A stretch of DNA of 10,305 nucleotides from an uncultured Actinomycetes bacterium (lineage in GTDB: Bacteria; Actinomycetota; Thermoleophilia; Miltoncostaeales; Miltoncostaeaceae), in NCBI GenBank assembly GCA_903866425.1, contig CAIPNN010000014.1, positions 1 to 10,305 on the forward strand, given 5' to 3'. The notes under the pieces were generated by a model, which was not told where the DNA came from, made no database searches, and saw only the letters and a list, made by a program, of their open reading frames with translations. Position numbers and translations under genes: made by a program. Below are positions 5,864 to 10,305 of this stretch, piece by piece (position 1 is the first letter of the stretch; each line of letters starts with the position of its first letter).

Positions 5864-7252
5864 CTAGGCCAGCACCCGCAGGTGCTGCCAGCGGATGAAT
5901 GCATCGAGACCGGGCTGACCGAGTTCGGCACCAAGCCCTGAGCCCTTCCAGCCGGCGTACGGCGCGTACGGCACCACCACACGCCAGCCGTTGACCGCCA
6001 CCGTGCCGCATTCGATGCGCTCGGCGGTCTCGAGGGTGCGCCGCGATTCACCGCCGCAGAGATACGACACCAGCCCGTAGTCGGGGCGGTTCACCTCGGC
6101 GATGGCATCCTCAAGATCGTCGTAGGGAAGCACGGCGACTACCGGGGTAAAGGGCTCCTCGTCAACCAGCAGCACGCCCGGGCCCGCGTTGGTCACGAGC
6201 GCCGGGGCCACGTAGTTGCCATCAAGCAACTCGCCGCCCTCAACAGTCGCGCCCTTGGCCCGTGCGTCGTCCATCAGCATCTGGTGGCGCTCACGGCCGC
6301 GATCGGTGGCCATGGGCCCAAGGTTGAGCGCGGCGATGCCGGGACGCAGCTTGCCGAGGAATGCATCCTCCATGGCGCGGGGTACCAGCACACGATTGAC
6401 CGAGTAACAGGCCTGGCCGCAGTTGGCGAAGCCCTGCACCAGCGCCACCTCAACCGCGGTGTCGATATCGGCGTCGTCCAGCACCAGGAGTGCGCCGTGA
6501 CCACCCAGTTCGAGTGACAACGCCTTGAGGCGCGGGGATGCCCATGCGGCGATCTGCTCGGCCACGCGGCGCGAGCCGGTGAATGCAACCTTGTCGACCC
6601 CGGGGTGGGTGCAGAGCGCCTCACCGAGGATGGGGCCGTCGCCGGTGATGCACGACAACACGCCGTCGGGCACGCCGGCCTCGGTGGCCAGGTCGCACAC
6701 CATGCGGGCGGCCAGTGGCGCCTCGATGGCGGGCTTGACGATCATGGTGCAGCCGGCGGCCATGGCTGGGCCGAGCTTCCACAGCACCAGCGCCACCGGG
6801 AAGTTCCACGGCGTGATGGCTGCGACCACGCCGATGGGTGCCGGGCGGATGATGGAACCGGTGCTCAGGTTGGCGCCGGGCAGCTGCATCGTGAACAGGC
6901 GCTCGGCCTCACCCGCGAAGTGGTGCATCACCTCGCATGCGCGGGCCACCTCGGCCTGTGCCTCACCGAGGGGCTTGCCCTCCTCGCGGTGCATGATCTC
7001 GGCCATCTCGGGCTGATGCGCGTCGAGCACCGCGGCGAAGTTCCGCATGACGGCTGCGCGACCGAGGGGTCCCAGGTTGTCCCACGCGGGCAGGGCGGCG
7101 CGGGCGCGGGCAACGGCGGCGTCGACGTCCTCTGGTCGCCCGGCGGCGACCTCGGCAATCACCTCACCGGTGGCACGGTCATCAATTGGCAGCCACTCCG
7201 GGGTCTCAACGCGGTCGTCACCGATGACCAGCGGATACCGCGGAGGCGCCAT
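5864..7252 (-). CDS. Aldehyde dehydrogenase (canonical, succinate-semialdehyde-type family)
   Basis: A 462-residue complete ALDH. The motifs are textbook: PWNFP with Asn150, VKP with Lys173, FTGS (224-227), ELGGHGALLVL with Glu248, GQACYSVNR with the nucleophile Cys282, EEPFTP with Glu366, and GWKGSGLG (434-441) near the C-terminus. An early ATGEVIAEVA block (27-36) marks a full N-terminus. It should oxidise a small aldehyde with NAD or NADP in the cytoplasm. The overall look is that of the succinate-semialdehyde/lactaldehyde/glycolaldehyde group, but the substrate cannot be assigned. The start is the ATG at 7252, followed by MAPPRYPLVI; longer in-frame versions only run into the upstream gene. 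It begins 5 nt after the stop of the 135-residue gene with no SD of its own, so translation is probably coupled. Its stop is 3 bp from that of the convergent ALDH. Confidence 0.92.
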   Translation of the reverse strand: MAPPRYPLVIGDDRVETPEWLPIDDRATGEVIAEVAAGRPEDVDAAVARARAALPAWDNLGPLGRAAVMRNFAAVLDAHQPEMAEIMHREEGKPLGEAQAEVARACEVMHHFAGEAERLFTMQLPGANLSTGSIIRPAPIGVVAAITPWNFPVALVLWKLGPAMAAGCTMIVKPAIEAPLAARMVCDLATEAGVPDGVLSCITGDGPILGEALCTHPGVDKVAFTGSRRVAEQIAAWASPRLKALSLELGGHGALLVLDDADIDTAVEVALVQGFANCGQACYSVNRVLVPRAMEDAFLGKLRPGIAALNLGPMATDRGRERHQMLMDDARAKGATVEGGELLDGNYVAPALVTNAGPGVLLVDEEPFTPVVAVLPYDDLEDAIAEVNRPDYGLVSYLCGGESRRTLETAERIECGTVAVNGWRVVVPYAPYAGWKGSGLGAELGQPGLDAFIRWQHLRVLA

Positions 7253-7257
7253 GGAGA

Positions 7258-7665
7258 TCAGCGCTTGCCGGCGATGCGGACGACATGGCGCACGCGCCAC
7301 GCGGGCTGGTAGCCCTCGACGTCCTGAATGTCTGCGTGCGACAGGCGCCGCGCGTCCTGCGCGTCGGCTGCCCACACCGTGAGTTCATGCACGTCGCGCC
7401 GCTCGAAGAAGTCGCCTTCGGCCTCCCACACGGCGTACACGATCCGGTAGCAGTGGGTTCCCGGCGCCTTGGGCGTAAGTGGCTTCAGCACACCCAGCGA
7501 CCACTTGTCCTCGCCCTGCGCGCGCTCTTCGAGGGCCTTCTTCGCGGCCGTTCGCGCGCGCTTCAAATCGGGCGCTTCGAACACGACGCGCCCTGCGACC
7601 CGGGGGCGGCGTGCGCCGGGAGGTCGTCGGAGAAGTGTGATTTCCCAAGCGGGTGCCTGAGCCAT
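7258..7665 (-). CDS. Hypothetical protein, 135 aa, first gene of ALDH operon
   Basis: I do not recognise this protein. It is 135 residues from the ATG at 7665, basic (many Arg and Lys), and soluble-looking with no signal peptide or membrane segment. It seems to be a mixed alpha/beta domain: a first strand WEITLLRRP, a long helix from residue 33 to 50 (DLKRARTAAKKALEERAQ), then strands around HCYRIVYAVWEAE (71-83) and RRDVHELTVWAAD (89-101). An in-frame ATG at 7719 would add 18 residues; 7665 is preferred because TACCGT lies 9 nt before it. The stop is 5 nt before the ALDH start, so the two form an operon and this protein may serve the same pathway. Function unknown. Confidence 0.7.
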   Translation of the reverse strand: MAQAPAWEITLLRRPPGARRPRVAGRVVFEAPDLKRARTAAKKALEERAQGEDKWSLGVLKPLTPKAPGTHCYRIVYAVWEAEGDFFERRDVHELTVWAADAQDARRLSHADIQDVEGYQPAWRVRHVVRIAGKR

Positions 7666-7674
7666 GGATCCGGG

Positions 7675-7680
7675 ACGGTA
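7675..7680 (-). promoter_or_regulatory. -10 element (TACCGT) for the 135-aa gene / ALDH operon
   Basis: TACCGT on the minus strand, 9 nt before the ATG at 7665, with no SD between. A weak -35-like TTGCGG lies at 7701-7706, with a 20-bp spacer that is longer than usual. If this promoter is right, the longer start at 7719 is not used. Confidence 0.35.
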
Positions 7681-7768
7681 GCGCCGCGCGTCCATCCGCG
7701 CCGCAACGAACGGCAGCATTTCTTATGGTGCGTTATCCCGCGGAGTGATGCGCACCCGCTCACATCGC

Positions 7769-7774
7769 TATGGT
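7769..7774 (+). promoter_or_regulatory. Possible -10 element (TATGGT) of the riboswitch transcript
   Basis: TATGGT fits TANNNT and would place the transcript start near 7781, a few bases before the first strand of the riboswitch P1 stem at 7786. The position is what a riboswitch leader needs, but no clear -35 is seen 16-18 bp upstream. Confidence 0.35.
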
Positions 7775-7785
7775 CCACTCGCTTT

Positions 7786-7960
7786 CGGTTGGTGGTCACT
7801 CCGCGAGGAGTGCTCGAGGGAAGCCGGTGTGAATCCGGCGCGGTCCCGCCACTGTGACCCGCGAGCACTCCCGCTGGGCGCAAAGCCAGCCACTGGTCGA
7901 AAGGCCGGGAAGGCGCGACGAGTGTGATGACCGGGGAGCCAGGAGACCTGCCTCCAACTG
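7786..7960 (+). ncRNA. Cobalamin riboswitch
   Basis: A well-conserved B12 (cobalamin) aptamer. The B12 box AGCCAGGAGACCTGCC at 7937-7952 matches the consensus. The conserved core starts with GGGAAGCC at 7818, continues through GGTGTGAATCCGG (7826-7838), and reaches GCGGTCCCGCCACTGTGA at 7840-7857. Visible helices are P1 CGGTTGG (7786-7792) with CCAACTG (7954-7960, one G-U pair), an outer arm GGAGTGCTCG (7807-7816) with CGAGCACTCC (7862-7871), a hairpin GCCGG/CCGGC (7823-7827 with 7835-7839), and a variable-arm hairpin at 7893-7908 with a GAAA loop. In this class, binding of a cobalamin normally represses the downstream gene. The gene controlled here encodes the DUF4430 protein at 8002. No terminator follows, so control is probably at translation. 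Confidence 0.95.
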
Positions 7961-7974
7961 CGAGAACACATCAA

Positions 7975-7994
7975 TCCTTTCGTGGACCAAAGGA
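7975..7994 (+). promoter_or_regulatory. SD-sequestering hairpin (expression platform)
   Basis: TCCTTT at 7975-7980 is the exact complement of AAAGGA at 7989-7994, with an 8-nt loop (CGTGGACC). The right arm covers the core of the ribosome binding site of the 8002 gene. It sits 14 nt after the riboswitch P1 stem, where an expression platform belongs. Closing it in the cobalamin-bound state would block translation. Confidence 0.6.
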
Positions 7995-7995
7995 G
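7989..7995 (+). promoter_or_regulatory. Ribosome binding site of the DUF4430 gene
   Basis: AAAGGAG followed by 6 nt (TTCATC) and the GTG at 8002. It supports GTG 8002 as the start over the in-frame ATG at 8059. It is masked by the preceding hairpin. Confidence 0.85.
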
Positions 7996-8001
7996 TTCAT
8001 C

Positions 8002-8826
8002 GTGAGTATCACCACCCGGCAGCGGACGGCTCAGCCGACGCCTGCCAGCAGAACCACCATGCTGAAGGTCGGTCGCCGTCGCGTTGCCGCCATCACCGCA
8101 GTCGCGCTCGGCGCCGGTGCGGCCCTTGTGGCCCCCGTTGCCGCCGGAGCACCGTCAAACAGCCCGAACAACGTCAACACGGTCGTGTCGGTCGAGGGCC
8201 CCGCAGGCAACGTGCTGCCGCCCATGTGGCAGTGGGTGCCCAAGGCATTCGGCACCACCACGGTGCGCGACTCAGGCGGACAGAAGGTGAAGATCAGCCA
8301 GAAGAGCGTGGCGGCACAGAGCCTCACCGCATTCAAAGAGGCCGGCATCAAGGTGGACTGGACCTACTACCCCGCCTTTCAGGCGCCGTACATCGCATCG
8401 ATCGCCGGGATCAAGGGCAAGGGCATGAATGGCTGGTATTTCCGCGTCAATGGCATCGCCATCCCGAAGTCGGCTGGCGTGGTGAACCTCGGTCTCGGTG
8501 ACCGGGTGGTGTGGGCGTGGGGCCAGGAGAAGCAGTCGGCGCTCGACATCGTCAACCCCCGCACCGGCATTGCGCCAGGCACAGCCGTGGAACCCGGTCA
8601 GTTCGCGACGACGATCGAGCAGGTCACCACCAAGGGCGTCCGCACGGCCGCCGCCGGCGCGACGGTCACATACGGAACTGCGACCGGCACCACCGACGCC
8701 ACTGGCACGGTCGTGTTCAACACGCAGGCCGGCAACCTGCTGGTGCGCGCCACCAAGGCCGGCATGGTTGCCGCCACCAAGCGGGTGTGCACCATCGGTA
8801 CGTCGCCGGACTGCCCCGCCTCGTGA
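8002..8826 (+). CDS. Secreted DUF4430 (transcobalamin C-terminal-like) protein
   Basis: A 274-residue exported protein. A long N-region with GRRR (24-28) leads into a hydrophobic stretch (29-47) and a likely cleavage near AGA (48-50). Residues about 60-175 form a DUF4430 domain: SLTAFKEAG (107-115), IASIAGIKGKGMNGWYFRVNG (131-151) and LGDRVVWAWG (165-174) match the family's 'aL..aG', 'sI.G...gW.yyvNG' and 'GD.veW' elements. DUF4430 resembles the C-terminal domain of the animal B12 carriers transcobalamin and intrinsic factor. The rest (about 195-262) looks like a small beta-sandwich of bacterial Ig or regulatory type (GATVTYGTATGTTDATGTVVF). The protein ends with a likely disulfide pair, Cys263 and Cys271. 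No lipobox, LPXTG or C-terminal anchor is seen. The cobalamin riboswitch in front makes extracellular corrinoid capture the best guess, untested. Its stop overlaps the next start. Confidence 0.88.
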   Translation: MSITTRQRTAQPTPASRTTMLKVGRRRVAAITAVALGAGAALVAPVAAGAPSNSPNNVNTVVSVEGPAGNVLPPMWQWVPKAFGTTTVRDSGGQKVKISQKSVAAQSLTAFKEAGIKVDWTYYPAFQAPYIASIAGIKGKGMNGWYFRVNGIAIPKSAGVVNLGLGDRVVWAWGQEKQSALDIVNPRTGIAPGTAVEPGQFATTIEQVTTKGVRTAAAGATVTYGTATGTTDATGTVVFNTQAGNLLVRATKAGMVAATKRVCTIGTSPDCPAS

Positions 8827-9773
8827 CCGACCCGGTGGCCATGGGGGCGCGTGCCCTCATGGCCGGCGGGCTGGTGGCCTTTCCCACCGAGACCGTCTAC
8901 GGCCTCGGTGGGAATGCGCTCGACCCCGTCGCCGTCAGTCGCATTTTCGCGGCAAAGGGACGCCCCACCGACCATCCACTCATCTGCCACATCGCGTCGG
9001 CTGATGATCTGACGCCGCTGGTTGCGGAGGTCACCCCCCTCGCCCGGGCGCTGGCCGACGCCTTCTGGCCCGGGCCGCTCACGCTGGTGATGCCGCGCTC
9101 GGGGGCGGTACCCGATGCCGTCACCGGCGGGCGCGACACCGTGGCCGTGCGCGTGCCCGACCACCCGCTCGCCCTCGAACTGCTGCGGGCCTTCGGCGGC
9201 CCGGTGGCTGCGCCATCGGCAAACCGCTTCGGGCGCCCGAGCCCCACCCGTGCCGGTGACGTCCGTGACGAACTCGGCGACACCGTTGACGTCATCCTCG
9301 ACGGCGGCCCATGCGCAATCGGCGTGGAGAGCACCGTGCTCGATCTTGCGAGCGACCCCCCGCAGGTGCTGCGGCCCGGAGGTATCTCCGTCGAGCAGAT
9401 CGAGGCGGTTATCGGCCCGGTGGCCGCGGCGAGTGGCCCGGCGCGCGCGCCCGGGATGCTCGAAAGCCACTACGCCCCCGGGGCCCGGGTGGAGGTGCTC
9501 GACGCGGAGGCGCTGCCCGCGCGCGCGGACGAGCTGGCAGGTGCTGGCGAGCACATCGCCGTGCTCGCACCGGGCGCCATCTCCCCCCTTCCCGACTCGG
9601 TGCTCGTGCTCGGGCCGGCTGGTGAACCCGATACCTATGCCGCACTGCTCTACGCAGCGTTCCGTCGTGCGGATGCCGAGGGGTGCGCGGTGATTCTGGC
9701 CGTGCCGCCAGCTGCCGAGGGCATCGGCGTCGCCGTTCGCGACCGCCTGGCACGCGCCGCCGCGGGGTCGTAG
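8823..9773 (+). CDS. sua5: L-threonylcarbamoyladenylate synthase, two-domain Sua5 type
   Basis: A 316-residue protein that makes threonylcarbamoyl-AMP from threonine, bicarbonate and ATP, the first step of the t6A modification at position 37 of ANN-decoding tRNAs. The YrdC domain (about 1-200) shows GGLVAFPTETVYGLG (15-29), the substrate loop AAKGRPTDHPL (43-53), APSANRFGRPSPT (130-142), GVESTVLDL (167-175) and RPGGIS (184-189). The linker and Sua5 domain follow, with PGMLESHYAPGARV (210-223) and a C-terminal ALLYAAFRRAD...GIGVAVRDRLARAA pattern. The length fits the Sua5 form rather than the short TsaC form. The start is taken as GTG 8823, whose GTGA overlaps the TGA of the DUF4430 gene. The ATG at 8841 (residue 7) is an alternative, but neither has a good SD, so translation is probably coupled to the riboswitch-controlled gene. 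Confidence 0.93.
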   Translation: MTDPVAMGARALMAGGLVAFPTETVYGLGGNALDPVAVSRIFAAKGRPTDHPLICHIASADDLTPLVAEVTPLARALADAFWPGPLTLVMPRSGAVPDAVTGGRDTVAVRVPDHPLALELLRAFGGPVAAPSANRFGRPSPTRAGDVRDELGDTVDVILDGGPCAIGVESTVLDLASDPPQVLRPGGISVEQIEAVIGPVAAASGPARAPGMLESHYAPGARVEVLDAEALPARADELAGAGEHIAVLAPGAISPLPDSVLVLGPAGEPDTYAALLYAAFRRADAEGCAVILAVPPAAEGIGVAVRDRLARAAAGS

Positions 9774-9811
9774 CCCGACCGATCCCCCCGCCCGCGGCCC
9801 CACCGTGGGAA

Positions 9812-9817
9812 TACCCT
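9812..9817 (+). promoter_or_regulatory. -10 element (TACCCT) for the glutathione peroxidase-family gene
   Basis: TACCCT with 6 nt (CATCTC) before the ATG at 9824. The 50-bp gap after sua5 contains no SD at a normal distance and no terminator, so this gene probably has its own leaderless promoter in addition to any read-through. Confidence 0.45.
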
Positions 9818-9823
9818 CATCTC

Positions 9824-10305
9824 ATGCGTTTGCCCATCATCGCCGCTGTCGCTGTGTCAGCGCTCGCGTGCGCATCGCCAGTGATTGCCGCGTCGGCCAA
9901 CACGGGCGCCGTTGTGCCTGCCGCTGACCGCGGCGCCCCACTGCTCACCGGCACCTACGACCGGCTGGACGGCAAGCGCATCAATCTGGCATCGCTGCGT
10001 GGGCGGGTGGTGATGGTGGTAAACACCGCGAGCCACTGCGGCTTCACGCCCCAGTATTCGGGGCTCGAGGCGGTGTGGAAGTCACGTCGTGCAGATGGCG
10101 TCACCGTACTGGGGGTGCCGTCCCGCGACTTCAAGCAGGAACTCCCCACCAACGGTCAGGTGGCCAAGTTCTGCAAGCTCAACTTCGGCGTCACCTTTCC
10201 CATGCTGCACATGGCGAAGGTGACCGGGCCGAAAGCGATCCCCCTGTTCCGCGGACTGGCCGCCCCATCATGGAGCCGCCAGCCCGAGTGGAATTTCAAC
10301 AAGTA
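9824..10305 (+). CDS. Exported glutathione peroxidase-family protein, N-terminal part
   Basis: Partial gene: 160 codons run to the right edge, probably lacking the last 20-30 residues. A signal peptide is seen: hydrophobic residues 3-22 followed by IAASA with a likely cleavage after residue 26. Mature residues 45 onward are a glutathione peroxidase (thioredoxin-fold) domain: VVNTASHCGFTPQYSGLEAVW (65-85) carries the peroxidatic Cys72, the catalytic Gln is Gln105 in FKQELP, and Trp156/Asn157 lie in WNF. Cys117 in KFCKLNFGVTFPM is at the usual resolving-Cys place, so the enzyme probably reduces peroxides with thioredoxin-type partners rather than glutathione. The common FPxNQFGxQEP is altered to VPSRDFKQELP. 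Such proteins are called BtuE in E. coli, where the name reflects operon position, not B12 transport. It would act outside the membrane, which is less common for the family. TACCCT 6 nt upstream fixes the start. Confidence 0.9.
   Translation, partial: MRLPIIAAVAVSALACASPVIAASANTGAVVPAADRGAPLLTGTYDRLDGKRINLASLRGRVVMVVNTASHCGFTPQYSGLEAVWKSRRADGVTVLGVPSRDFKQELPTNGQVAKFCKLNFGVTFPMLHMAKVTGPKAIPLFRGLAAPSWSRQPEWNFNK

Noticed and set aside
6605..7312. 235-codon plus-strand open frame opposite the canonical ALDH
   Set aside because: The ALDH motifs on the minus strand are unambiguous and this frame has His/Gly/Arg-rich shadow composition.
7666..7719. Longer start (ATG 7719) for the 135-aa protein
   Set aside because: The extra 18 residues are Arg-rich and unconserved-looking, and no SD or TANNNT is correctly placed before 7719, while TACCGT precedes 7665.
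8598..9803. 401-codon minus-strand open frame opposite DUF4430 and sua5
   Set aside because: Antisense shadow of two well-identified genes, with no recognisable motif of its own.
8823..10305. A dedicated B12 transport operon (riboswitch, DUF4430, sua5, BtuE-like)
   Set aside because: Sua5 is a tRNA-modification enzyme and BtuE-type peroxidases are not required for B12 transport; the association is better treated as positional until conserved synteny is shown.

Overview
The window is GC-rich DNA (about two thirds G+C by eye) with densely packed genes, strong G/C bias at third codon positions, frequent GTG starts and several genes whose start codons lack a Shine-Dalgarno (SD) sequence but lie just downstream of a TANNNT hexamer. 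Together with a secreted DUF4430 protein under a cobalamin riboswitch, this suggests a chromosomal segment from an actinobacterium (Actinomycetota), perhaps of the Thermoleophilia type. The phylum is an inference and the class is a guess. I see no mobile element, CRISPR array, rRNA or tRNA.

Layout, left to right. (1) Positions 1-702, minus: N-terminal 234 residues of a thiolase-fold lipid-transfer/SCP2-type protein that runs off the left edge and lacks the usual nucleophilic cysteine. (2) 885-2039, minus: a two-gene operon of a 237-residue unknown protein and a cysteine-rich DUF1284 protein. (3) 2101-2400, plus: a small acidic protein divergent from that operon, closed by a strong intrinsic terminator whose T-tract touches the stop codon of the next, convergent gene. 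(4) 2461-3222, minus: a degenerate sirtuin-like protein. (5) 3276-4463, minus: a 12-TM major facilitator transporter. (6) 4550-5860, plus: a short, divergent aldehyde dehydrogenase. (7) 5864-7665, minus: a 135-residue unknown protein followed, 5 nt later, by a canonical aldehyde dehydrogenase; the two dehydrogenases converge with 3 bp between their stop codons. (8) 7786-7960, plus: a well-conserved cobalamin riboswitch leading to a secreted DUF4430 (transcobalamin C-terminal-like) protein at 8002-8826. (9) 8823-9773, plus: a full-length two-domain Sua5-type threonylcarbamoyl-AMP synthase overlapping the previous gene by 4 nt. (10) 9824 to the right edge, plus: an exported glutathione peroxidase-family protein, cut by the window end.

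The most informative part is the right-hand third. A B12 riboswitch controls a predicted exported corrinoid-binding-type protein, apparently through a hairpin that masks its ribosome binding site, and the tRNA-modification gene sua5 overlaps the end of the controlled gene. A second thread is start-site architecture. Six genes without a visible SD each have TANNNT 6 to 9 nt upstream of the start codon, as expected for leaderless transcripts, whereas three genes have clear SD sequences. The two aldehyde dehydrogenases, the MFS exporter and the sirtuin-like protein look like ordinary metabolic neighbours rather than one obvious pathway.
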